Positions 10,629 to 20,234 of a stretch of DNA of 64,000 nt are shown here, piece by piece (the stretch's first letter is position 1; each line of letters opens with the position of its first letter). Source of the stretch: Mikania micrantha (taxonomy: Eukaryota > Streptophyta > Magnoliopsida > Asterales > Asteraceae). Below the pieces are notes generated by a model. That model ran no database searches and had not been told where the DNA came from. It was given only the letters and a program-made list of their open reading frames with translations. Position numbers and translations under genes: made by a program. The stretch is taken from assembly GCA_009363875.1 (NCBI GenBank), contig CM018683.1, positions 46,737,711 to 46,801,710 of the forward strand. The letters run 5' to 3'.

Positions 10629-13341
10629 TGGCAGAAAAAACTAACCTTAGACCCTAATAACACCGGCTCTGCCACTAAGCCACCAATCTTGGTAAGGCAT
10701 CAATATAATATATGGCAGAAAAGGATGTTACACTTCTTTTCCAACAATCATACCGTATGTTGGAAGTGTGTGATGTTTGGACCTCATAAACCAATGGTCC
10801 TGGACACAGAGATTGGAGACCATGTCCCTAAGGATCTTCGAAACTACACCGAAGAAGACTTCCAGAAGTTGGAGCTACATACCAAGGCACATGCTCGGCT
10901 GGCTATTGCCCTCCTGAATGAAATATATTCTGGTCTTCTTCACCATGATTCAGCTAAAGACTTGTGGGATGCTCTAAAAAAGCAATTCGGTGGTACCGAT
11001 GATGTGGTGGCCAATACAAGGGAGATATTGGCTCAACAGTATGAGACATTCTACCAACTAAATGATGAGTCACTGGCTCAGCAATTTGGAAGATTCACTT
11101 CTCTCTTAACTGAACTAAAATTAGCTGGTCAAGTGTACCCCCTATTTCTGTTAATCGATTCTTGAGATCTCTTCCTGATAAATGGGAAACCTATTCCATT
11201 GTCATGAGATCTTCGCTAGATTTCGGCAAACTCACTCACTTACCCAACTCCATGGTAAGTTTCTCACCTTTGAGCGGGAGATTGACTAGAAAAGAAAACT
11301 AACAAAGTCTAGTAAATCAATAGATGAGTACGTTCAAGGGAACACAGCTCTTTTCAGTCATAACTCTGAGACAAATGATCAGGGTTATGATAAGTACATT
11401 GACATAACTACTGGCATCACCTCTTCTTCTTCTTCTTGTGATGACCATTCTCTCATTTCTGACCATCTGTGTTTTATCATGGATGATCTCCATCAAATTC
11501 CAAGTGAAGACTTGGAAGAGACGAATATTCTTTATCAACTTGCCCTCTTGAGCATGAGAACTAACAAGTTCTACAAGAGGACAGGAAGAAAATTTCAAGG
11601 AATCCATGGGAAAACCAGGATTGGTCTAAATAAGGCTAAAGTCCAATGCTATAGATGTCACGGCACTGGACACTTTGCCAGGGAATGTAAAAATGCTGCC
11701 AACTCTAACTCTTCACCGTATGTGACTTTCCTAAACACACACTCACATACTTCTCCAGCACCTTTTTCTTTTTCTTCTTCTTCTTCCTCACATTTTAAAA
11801 GGCACAACAACTCTCAGGAGACAGCTCACATTGTACAAAACTCTCTTTTTACCAATTTAAAATTTGTACAAGCTGCCAATGGTAGTGTGTACTAGCTCAC
11901 TCCTGCCCCTCTTCAGATTGTTGTCTAGTCTTCATCTTCTAGTCAACCGGCTCTTTTCACTGGTTCTTTTCACCCAAGAGTATGTAGACTGGAGCAGCTT
12001 GCCTGAAGATGTAGGCTATGCCCTCATCGCTTTTGAGCCAACATAATTTGCTCTCATGGCTGTTGGTGAAGATTCCACTCCTTCTGATCAACCTGAAGCA
12101 GACACTTTTGATGCACACGTATCCGCTTCTACTCTTGAAAAACTGTGCACCGATGCGTGCGTTGATGCTTTTGCAAAAATAAAGAAAGCCAACATGTTGC
12201 TGCAACAACAAAATCAGGAATTGGAGCTACTGCTAGCTAATAAAAAATCAGAAGTAAAAAAGTTAATAAAGAATAAATATAGCCAAATTTCTATCTTAAA
12301 AACTGAAAAATCTAACCTAAAAACTTTATTTGATTTGCAAAATGAAAAATATGCGGCTTGTAGAGATGAACTGTCTAAAACCAAAGTCAGCTGTGAAAAG
12401 TGGGTTGAATCCTGCAAAGGATTCAAAATGCTTCTTGATAAGCAAGTTCACAGTAAGGCTAAGTTTGGAATCGGGTACAAACACACTAGTCCTCTAAAGG
12501 ACTATGCCCCGATTGACAATAAAATAAATGAAATTGTCTCCGGACCTCTATCCCCTACCTTTCTCCCTGATTAAATTCAGCCATAAAGATCACACCTCCT
12601 AGAGTGTATCAACCTAGACAATTTCCAACGATTGTATATCCGACAGATACAAATTTGGAAATATCGGAAGTGACACACCTGGAAAGTGATCATAACAATA
12701 ACTCTTCTGAACAAACTAAAATTGCTCCAGCCATGAGCTCTACTCAAAGTTGAGAAGGTACAACACTATTTGAAACCTCATATAACCTTGTGGCCCATCT
12801 TGACAAAGGAAAGAGGCTCATGGTCAACATTAGATTCCCTCCTTGTCATCCATACCCACCTTATCCAATAAAGAAGGCAAATAAGTCATTCATTCCTAAA
12901 TATTCTTCAGTATCTCTTGCTTGTCTGAAGTGTTTCAGGTACAATAACAACACTAAAAACTGCTAGACAAAAACTCCTTTGGAGAAAGCTAGAGAAAGAC
13001 TGAATGCTGAGACATTGAAAGCTGAACAGGCTTCTCCATCTAAAGGGAATCTTCCCAATAATATGAAAAAGTCTAAGAAAGCTAATAGACCATCAGCTAA
13101 CAGTGCAATAAGATCTAACACCCATTCATCTCTTCACTTTTCTTTTCCTCTACATGCATCTCCTAGAGAATCCATTCTTGGTACACCACCTTCTTATCCC
13201 ATAGTGACTTTTGTTTCCTATTCTCCTGCTGCTATGAACCCTTTTTCCATGGATTCACAAAGCAACATCTTACATCAAAATCAGCAACAGCTGATACAGA
13301 TGATGCAGAAGTTGATGAATAACACTCAGCAGAACAAATAA
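10629..13341 (+). pseudogene. Copia A gag relic
   Basis: The frame begins at ATG 10629 (MAEKTNLRP) and meets two stops at once. An open stretch 10689-11165 holds the UBN2-type Gag core (KDLWDALKKQFGG and QFGRFTSLL). After frameshifts, 11479-11895 carries a good zinc knuckle CYRCHGTGHFAREC (11647-11688). Positions 12056-12574 encode a Lys/Glu/Gln-rich coiled coil. A second knuckle near 12927-12963 reads CLKCFRYNNNTKNC; it lacks its His and is followed by a stop. A Ser/Pro-rich tail ends at 13341. Gag would form the virus-like particle. The knuckle-coil-knuckle order is the same as in Copia D. Confidence 0.8.
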
Positions 13342-13440
13342 GCATATAAAATGTTCTATTCTTTCTTATAAAAATAAATAATGACCCATATATAACCTAT
13401 TACATTTGATCCTTAGGTGTAGAGACCTTCTTCAAACTAA

Positions 13441-14837
13441 AATCATCTATGGTATGTGGACAGTGGAGACTCTAGGCACATGACAGGATGCAGATCCATA
13501 TTAAATAACTTCATTCCAAAAAATGGAGGATCTGTTTCCTTTGGAAATAACGCAAAGGGTTGGATAGTAGGGTATGGTTTTGTCTTTAGTGGAAAACTGC
13601 ACTTCAAAGATGTAAGCTTAGTTGAAAACCTCAAGTTTAATCTCTTGAGTGTTTCTCAATTAGCAGACAAGAACTTTACTTCATTTTTCACCAAGGAAAG
13701 TTGTAAAATTCTTTCTCCTGAAATAAATTCAAAAATAAAGATCTTAATTGATCAACATACTTTGCTAACGACTAAGAGAAGTGGAAATTTCTATGTTGTA
13801 GACATGACTACTGATTCTCAAACATCTTCTCCTACATGTTTGATAGCCAAAGAATCATCTATTGAAACCGCTCTTTGGCACAGAAGATTTAATCACCTTA
13901 ATCATCAAACTCTTCATAAGCTTTCTACCCTTTCTTTAGTAAGAGGATTGCCCTCCAAAGAATTTCACTTTGAATGTCATTGTGAATCTTGCTTAAAAGG
14001 AAAGCAACATAAAACATCACATAAGTCTATTGAGGAATCCAAATCAACTAGTTGTCTTAATTTAATCTGCTTCATATGGATCTGTTTGGTCTAATGAAGG
14101 TAGCCAACTTGGCAAGAAAGAGATGCTGCTTAGTTGTTGTGGATGATTACTCAACATTTTGCTGGACATTCTTCCTCTTCAGCAAAGACGACACTTCTGA
14201 TAAAATAATTTCCCTTATCACTCAACTTGAAAGACAATTTGGTCTTTCTGTCAAGATAATTCGAAGTGATAATGGCACATAATTCAAGAATCTTGTTCTT
14301 GATAAAATCTGCATCTCTAAAGGAATCCTTAGACAATATAGTATTCCTAGAACTACTGCTCAAAATGGAGTTGTAGAAAGAAAGAATATGACACTTATTG
14401 TAGCTGCAAGAACTATGCTTGCAGACTCAGGATTACCTATATCCTTTTAGGCTGAGGCAGTAAACATTGCTTGCTATGTGTTAAACAGAGTTCACATTGT
14501 GAAGAGACATAATAAGACTGCCTATGAAGTCCTTCATAACATAAAACCTCTCATTTCTTTCTTAAAATTTTTTAGGTGTCCTTGTTTCATCTTGAACACA
14601 AAAGACTCTTTGTCCAAGTTTGCAGCTAAAGTTGACTCTGGATATTTTGTTCGATACTCTCAAACATCTAAACCTTACCGAGCTTTCAATCTCAGGACCA
14701 AAATTGTTGAGGAAACCATTGATGTTAAATTCAATGAATCTGCATCAACTTCTTCTTTCCCATCTGCTCTTGACGACCTCTTTGATCTTGAAAGCTTCAC
14801 CTACACTTCTCCTACCTCTTCTTCTTCTTCTTCATAA
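13441..14837 (+). pseudogene. Copia A protease and integrase relic
   Basis: The aspartic protease has WYVDSGDSRHMTG (from 13450), where the family has DSGASRHMTG. The catalytic Asp is kept but the next residue is altered. The GAG-pre-integrase block LWHRRFNHLNHQTLHKL with CHCESCLKGKQ gives the HHCC zinc site. A frameshift near 14075 leads to the core: MDLFG (first Asp), RSDNGT (second Asp, followed by an in-frame stop at 14280) and VVERKN (Glu). A second stop lies near 14450. The frame then covers the region between integrase and RT with a Ser-rich end. Confidence 0.85.
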
Positions 14838-15681
14838 TTGTGTCAAACCTCTGAAGATCTATCATCTCTTGAGGAATGTTTAGTATCTCAACTCTTTACC
14901 TCGATCCTTTCTTATCAAATAAATCCTCAAGATCAAGATGAACAAATATCTACTCCCTTATCCCCAATTTTAGATAATGTACATGTAGACATCCCTGAAC
15001 ATGTTCATACTACCTTACCGAAAGACTCTCCTGATCCCACTAAAAATCTGTCTTCTTCCGATGCTATCTCTACAAATAATTGTTTGGATATCATTCCCTT
15101 CAACAAAAATCATCCCCTAGAGCAGATCTTGGGTGATTTAAGTAAGAGTGTTCAAACTAGGAGCCAGATTTCAAACTTTTGCCTTCACGCAACCTTCTTG
15201 ACTCAAATTGAGCCCAACAAGTATCAAGAAGCTCTTAAATATAATAATTGGGTGGAGGCTATGCAAGATGAACTATTACAGTTCAAAAGGCAAAATTTTT
15301 GGACTCTCTGCCCCTTGCCAGCAGGAAAATGCCCTATCGGAACTAGATCGGTATTCAGAATTAAAAAAGATGACAGAGGCATTGTAATAAAAAATAAAGC
15401 CAGATTGGAAGTACAAGGATACTACCAAGAGGAAAGCATCGATTATGATGAAACCTTTGCCCCCGTGGCCAGACTAGAAGCCATCAGACTCTTCCTAGCA
15501 TTTTCTATATCCCACAACATAAAGGTATTTCAAATGGATATAAAAAACACATTCTTGTATGGAACTATAAAGGAGGAAGTCTATGTATGTCAACCTCCAG
15601 GGATTGATGATGTTCATAATCCTGATTGGGTGTACAGACTAGACAAAGCACTTTATGGTCTGAAACAGGCACCTAGAGCAT
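14838..15681 (+). pseudogene. Copia A reverse transcriptase, 5' half
   Basis: The open frame carries NWVEAMQDELLQF, ARLEVQGYYQEESIDYDETFAPVAR split by normal spacing, VFQMDIKNTFLYG with the first RT Asp, and LDKALYGLKQAPRA. It stops at 15681, just after the QAPRA motif. The following bases belong to RNase H (SDYVGC). The segment with the YVDD active site and the connection domain is therefore deleted, about 0.9 kb compared with Copia D. Reverse transcription is impossible from this copy. Confidence 0.85.
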
Positions 15682-16134
15682 GATAGTGATTATGTTGGAT
15701 GCTCACTCACTAGAAAGTCTACTTCGGGATGATGTTAGTTCTTTGCAAATTTCTTAGTGTCATGGCAAAGCAAAAAGACAACTTCGGTGTCATATTCAAG
15801 TGCTGAAGCCGAGTACATTGCAGCAGCTCATTGGACTTCCCAAATCCTTTGGTTACAATACCAACTGTTGGATTTTGGAATAACTGAACTAAAAACACCT
15901 CTCTTAATAGACAGCGAAGCTTCCAAAAACATAATAAAGAATCCTGTCTATCACACATAGAAATAAGGTATCACTTCATTAGGGACTGTTTTGAAAAGGG
16001 ACTAATTGTCCTATATCATGTTTCTACTAGTGACCAAATAACGGACATATTTACCAAACCTTTGGACTCTTCAAATTTTTCTAAGTTTGTTGCCAAAGTA
16101 GGAATGATAAATATGAGTTAATAAACAATTATGG
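15682..16134 (+). pseudogene. Copia A RNase H relic
   Basis: Begins with a DSDYVGC-like motif immediately at the deletion junction, then a stop, VSWQSKKTTSVSYSSAEAEY and an IAAAHWTSQILWLQ helix. This is the copia RNase H core with the Glu of AEAEY. An LLIDSEASKNIIKNPVYHT segment follows, then frameshifted remnants of the C-terminal QITDIFTKPL motif (near 16030-16060). Coding similarity ends about 16120. Confidence 0.8.
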
Positions 16135-16199
16135 TTAAGAATATGTTTCTTAAACCTTACAATAAATATATAAAAGAATAATTTTCAAAAATTATCCTA

Positions 16200-16690
16200 A
16201 CAACGGATATTTGATAAACCACGGATAAAGCGACCTTGGTCTCTCTCAGTGGTTATCCCAAAACATAGATAGGATCAGTGGTTATGCTAGCCACTGCTTC
16301 ATATCTATCCGCGGTTATAACCATTCGTTGTTACACTTTAAACCTTCTGTGGTTTCTACCCCTTTCGAGGTCTCCATTCCTTCTGAGACTTTTAACTTTA
16401 TCACTTATCCATGGTTACATTTCTTCTAAGGATAAGGCTCTTCTGAAGTTAAAAATCTCTTCCGTGGTTAAAATCTTCTCTCTGTAGTTATCAAATTCTT
16501 GATACTTACGCCTGATTTGACCGTCACTAATCACTCTGCAAGATTAGACTCCCTACAATTAATTGAATTGACTCTCATTAATTGTTCTCACGGCTCGATA
16601 ATATCTTCTCATTTTACCTTTCTACCCTTCTCATCTCTAATGACTACTGATCTTATATATATCAGTGGTTATCTTCTTCAGTTCTTCTAA
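16200..16690 (+). promoter_or_regulatory. GTGGTTAT repeat array and TATA box ahead of the accessory ORF of Copia A
   Basis: Between pol and the accessory ORF there are about eight copies of a GTGGTTAT-type motif. Examples are CAGTGGTTATCC near 16246, CAGTGGTTATGC near 16275, GCGGTTATAACC near 16310, CCATGGTTAC near 16409, CCGTGGTTAAAA near 16462 and CAGTGGTTATC near 16664. A strong TATATATA lies at 16655-16662, about 480 bp before the ORF start. The arrangement parallels the better defined array in Copia D. Promoter function is inferred. Confidence 0.45.
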
Positions 16691-16744
16691 AATCACTTGA
16701 AGAAATCTCTTTATCTTCTTTTGATCAAGAAAACCTTTCCTTCA

Positions 16745-16920
16745 AATTCAAACTTTCGAAATGCTGCTTATGGCGAAGGACAATTGCTTGTCAGGCATGT
16801 CGCCTGGCACGATGCACTTACACTGATTCTGTCCGAGCTTGATGCTCATGATGATGGTGTAACGGCATCGGACCAGGCTTCATTCCTTACAAATCTTTGT
16901 CTGTACATTAGGGTGTGCAT
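16745..16920 (+). pseudogene. Possible captured host-gene fragment
   Basis: The frame 16697-16957 contains a stretch with much higher GC content than its neighbours. It reads YGEGQLLVRHVAWHDALTLI, then LSELDAHDDGVTASDQASF and LTNLCLYIR. It looks like an amphipathic helical repeat protein and unlike any retrotransposon domain. It ends at a point (TTAGGGTGTGC) where composition returns to AT-rich. I cannot name the source gene. It could be a transduced host exon or an unrecognised element-specific sequence. Confidence 0.3.
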
Positions 16921-17140
16921 AAACGTACGCATTTGTCGTTTGTCTTTCTCTCTCTAGATCACAGGTTTGTTCAACGGGTAACAACCCTAAGGTAAAACTT
17001 TTGGTAAGTTATAAGTAGCGGAGGTTTTATTTATTGAAACCGCCCGTTTTTGAAACGGTTCCACTTCTTTGTAGTCCCCTCTCTCATCTTAAATCAAAAT
17101 TTGTACTCATGCTTGGCGGTTTTTCGTCATTGTCGCAACA

Positions 17141-17428
17141 ATGGCGTCTAAAAATTTGAAAATCAAGCCGATTCACAATCTCGAAGCCTTCCTTGTTAAG
17201 TCTTCTGAGTACCCTCATTATGACAAAATAAACGACATTCTCGTAAACACCTTCGTCCATACTGCTCTCATCATAAATCCTCCAATCTCAGAAGTTGCTC
17301 TAAACCAGTTTTGGCCAAACTCAACCTTGGTGTCGAAGGATGACTCTCTTGAAAACATGGCTTCGATGGTCACTGGTCAACAAGTCACCCTCACCCCCTC
17401 TAAAATAAGTGTTGCCCTAAATCTGCAC
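17141..17428 (+). pseudogene. Copia A accessory ORF, N-terminal part, cut by gypsy B
   Basis: The ATG at 17141 starts a frame that runs into the gypsy B LTR at 17429; the last codons before the stop are LTR-derived. The pattern HYDKINDILVNTFVHTALII, then a VALNQFW motif, then MVTGQQVTLTPSKISVALNL can be laid over residues 22-95 of Copia D's accessory ORF (HYTEIITFLRRSRIFTAIST, DFW, VVISAEHIRRVCGF). This suggests a shared fold. Such ORFs downstream of pol are common in SIRE-like elements. Their function is not known, and I see no signal peptide or membrane segment in this part. Confidence 0.6.
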
Positions 17429-18864
17429 TATGACAACTAGTACTTGATCGTACGACTAATCCGTACGGTGTGTGTACTTACACCTTAACTATGTGTGAAC
17501 ATTATGTGATAAACAGAATGTGACAACAAATCAGTGGAAACAATTAACAGTTGTATGTATTTCGATGAGAACTGAAATGTAAATATACAACAATACAATG
17601 TGAATAACAGTTGTATGTATTTAAGTGAAAATTTAAATACGGTACATGTGAAACAATGTTAAAACAAATGTCAAGCACAGTCGGTTGCGATCTGATATCC
17701 GCAAATAACAGGAATCATATGGTCAATAATCCAATGGGAGAAAAATGTTAAATATATCATGATAATGTGAAAACAGTTAAGCTTAGTTGAGTCCGTCTGT
17801 GAGAATGTCCAATGCAAAACAATAACTTAGTATCGCATACGAATAATAAACTGACATCGTCTTTGCGTGGGTGACGATTCACACAAACATATATGTGGGT
17901 TTAACGTTCTGAACGATAACTGAGAAGTAGAAAACCAAATCAGAAGGTGAAACGTACGATTGTATTTTTGCAGCTAGCGTTCTGTACGAAAACGCGCATA
18001 GTGACGTTTTCTGACGAAACGGCGAAAACAAACGATTTCGATAGTTAAAATAATAAAAATGAGATAAAAATAATATATCTTAGAATTTAACACCTAAACC
18101 CTAATTTATAACATCAACTTAGTAAAACAACATGTAATTCACGTTTCGTAGCGAAATAACAAGGTTTAACGGACGAATCGCGATCGAAACAGTAAAAATA
18201 GGTAAAATTTAATATTTTACATTTTAAAATTTAACTCATCAAAACAATCCAAGAAAACTAAATCCCACGTTTAATTAGTTAGTGCGTAACCGTAGAACAC
18301 GCGTATTATGTTCTGGAAACGTAACGAAGTCGAAAACCGAGCAACCGAAACGATGCCGAAATCACCCAGGGTATAAAAACCCTAAACGAGTTCATCCTTC
18401 TCATTTATTTCACCTACACTCTCTCTACCTCCATTTCCGACTCATCTCTCTCTCTAGATTTCCAACCTTCAAACACCAAGAACTCACTCATTTCTTGACC
18501 AAATCGCTCCATCTTGGTGCCAAATCGAACCTCTTGATCTCCTCTACACGAAAGTACAACAGATCGGAAGTGAAACCAACTGATATCCAGTTAATCTAGG
18601 CTTGAAAGATTCGAAAATAAGGGTTTTTCACCCTTATGTCGACCCACTAGTCCTAAACCGGTTCAAACCCTTCCTTCTTCAACCCAACACCTGAAACTGG
18701 ATACCACATACACAGCCTTTGAGAACCAACACCGATCTAGACTAAAAACTTGGAAAGGCTGCTGGTTGCGGCTGCTTATAGCCTGGCCGAAAGGCCAAGG
18801 GCCGAAAGGAATGAGGGCCGAATGGCCTAGCTTCTGGCCGAAGAACCTGAACGGCTGAACCACA
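17429..18864 (+). repeat. Gypsy B 5' LTR, first part
   Basis: Begins TATGACAACTAGTAC, where the 3' LTR has TGTGACAACTAGTAC (60628), so the terminal TG has mutated to TA. It aligns along its whole length with 60628-62085 at about 94% by eye over the first 240 bp. A TATA box TATAAAAA lies at 18372-18379 and is followed by a pyrimidine-rich leader (CTCTCTC tracts). The end carries GGCCGAA/GGCC repeats (18780-18850). It is broken at the target site CCACA (18860-18864) by Copia C. Confidence 0.9.
18372..18379 (+). promoter_or_regulatory. Gypsy B LTR TATA box
   Basis: TATAAAAA followed about 25-40 bp later by CT-rich sequence typical of plant transcript starts. In the 3' LTR the site is TATTAAAA (near 61587), so only the 5' copy keeps the consensus. 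Confidence 0.6.
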
Positions 18865-19012
18865 TGTTTGATACATGATGTCCGATCATCGATAATATCA
18901 ACGTTGCTATCGGGGTACGATCCAAAGAGTTACACTTTGGAAGATAGTAATGTGATTATGTCTAAAATTTGTTTTAAAGTGGTGTGTTATTATTATTTAT
19001 GAAATAATAATA
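18865..19012 (+). repeat. Copia C 5' LTR, first part
   Basis: The 148 bp before the Copia D insertion. From ATCGGGGTACG (near 18908) it matches the 3' LTR from about 52466. The first 43 bases have no counterpart in front of the 3' LTR. Relative to the 3' LTR, a 28-bp segment is missing near 18977 between short TTTA repeats. Confidence 0.85.
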
Positions 19013-19641
19013 TGTAGATGCATTATATGTCCCTAGTTCAATTTTGTATTAATCATCATGTAAAGGTCAAGTTATATTAATGGAAGTTGTCTTTATATAT
19101 TGTTCTTAATGTTTAATGTTGATTATTTGATTGTTTGATATGATATAGTAATGTTTAAGTATGTGCTCTGACCATTCGGGAGAATGACTCTACGAATGAA
19201 GTCATTCGCCGAATGAACACCCTAGCGAATGACATAGGCGATCGAATGAGTCATTCGCCGAATGACTCACTCGTCTGACATGTCCATTCGGCCAAGTCAT
19301 TCGCCGAATGAGCTGCTTCGGCCCCTCATTCGGCCGAATGATGACAGCTTATAAATACAAGTTCAAATCATTTCAAACCTAACTTTTTCGAGTCCTCATT
19401 ATTCCTAGTGCCCTCTAGTGTCAAACACTTGATGTTTTGAGCGATTCTTGCCGTCCAACTTCGATTCTCAACCTGTGGTGATCGATTCTCACTTGCACGT
19501 TGATTCTACTCTCTCGATTCACCACGGTTGCTTTTGATTTCGATTGGAAAACCCTGGAATAGGATTCCGCACTATTCCAAAGGCTGTCAAGCAGATTTCC
19601 ATTGGAACCGGATTGTTTCCGAGCTCCTACGAGGTCCCACA
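19013..19641 (+). repeat. Copia D 5' LTR
   Basis: 629 bp, TGTAGATG to TCCCACA. Contains the palindrome array (19173-19340), the TATA box (19350-19357) and a leader-like 3' part. The copy at 44927-45555 has identical length and about 96% identity. Confidence 0.95.
19173..19357 (+). promoter_or_regulatory. Copia D LTR promoter: CATTCG/CGAATG palindrome array plus TATA
   Basis: Full palindromes CATTCGCCGAATG occur at 19203-19215, 19252-19264 and 19298-19310, and a perfect 14-mer CATTCGGCCGAATG at 19327-19340. Many half-sites lie between them. bZIP/GCN4-type TGA(G/C)TCA sites lie at 19247-19253 and 19263-19269, overlapping the palindrome flanks. TATAAATA at 19350-19357 begins 9 bases after the last palindrome. 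The array is kept in the 3' LTR (45087-45254, TATA 45264-45271). The promoter role is inferred from the TATA position inside an LTR. Confidence 0.7.
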
Positions 19642-19644
19642 AAG

Positions 19645-19656
19645 TGGTATCAGAGC
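19645..19656 (+). other. Copia D primer-binding site
   Basis: TGGTATCAGAGC, three bases after the LTR end, matching the initiator Met tRNA primer used by most plant LTR elements. Confidence 0.95.
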
Positions 19657-19913
19657 TTTGACTCTTGATTCTGCTTGATTTCCACTCAAAATCATCAGAT
19701 CTCAGATTGGATTTTCGCCACTTGCAGAAACCCTGATTTTACCCATCTCCAAGTTATTGTTTCATTAAGATCAGTGAGTTTTTGTGGTGTTTTTGTCAAT
19801 ACAGTCATCCCAATTGATTTACCATCATCTCATGGTATTCTGTACCAAATTTGGTACTTAGATCTGGTCTAAATCCAAAGTTTTCGTGATTTTTGTTGTT
19901 GAAAACCCCAGAT

Positions 19914-20187
19914 CGGCCGAATGAGCATGGCGGTAGAATAAGTTTGGCCGAATCAGTCTCATTCGCCGAATAGCAGCATTCGCCAGTTTCATTCGCTGAA
20001 TAGCTCCATTCGTTATAGTCATTCGGCGAATACCTTCATTCTCAACTCTCATTCGGTGAATAGCCTCATTCGATCCTTCATTCGTCGAATAGGTTCTTTC
20101 GTCCTAATAGTCATACTCAGCTTCACATTCGCCAGCATCAGTTCATTCGGGGCCCGACATTCGCCCCAAGCATCTTCATTCGGCCAT
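19914..20187 (+). repeat. Leader array of CATTCG / GGCGAAT half-sites in Copia D
   Basis: Between primer site and gag, about fifteen copies of CATTCG(G/C) or its complement occur in mixed orientation, for example CATTCGCCGAATA near 19964 and CATTCGGCGAATA near 20020. They use the same core as the LTR array but with more varied spacing and no TATA box. They would be in the untranslated leader of the genomic RNA, where the inverted copies could form hairpins. Confidence 0.75.
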
Positions 20188-20234
20188 CTGTTTGCAAATT
20201 TTTCTAAGTGTTGAATCTTGTTGTTCTTGATTAA

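Larger units (their letters stand above)
9719..17428 (+). mobile_element. Copia A: SIRE-like Ty1-copia element, 5' part
   Basis: Layout: LTR, Met-tRNA primer site, Gag with two zinc-knuckle positions separated by a coiled coil, protease, integrase, reverse transcriptase, RNase H, long spacer, accessory ORF. The two-knuckle Gag and the downstream ORF match SIRE/Maximus-type copia elements (family knowledge). It was inserted into the reverse gypsy LTR at 8411-9718; the possible duplication is ATGTA (9714-9718), but the other side is off-window. Gypsy B interrupts its accessory ORF at 17429, so the rest of the ORF and the 3' LTR should lie past 64000. Many stops, frameshifts and an RT deletion make it dead. 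Confidence 0.85.

Noticed and set aside
19173..19340. Heat-shock element cluster
   Set aside because: TTC and GAA are separated by 3 bases in the palindromes, whereas heat-shock elements need 2-base spacing.
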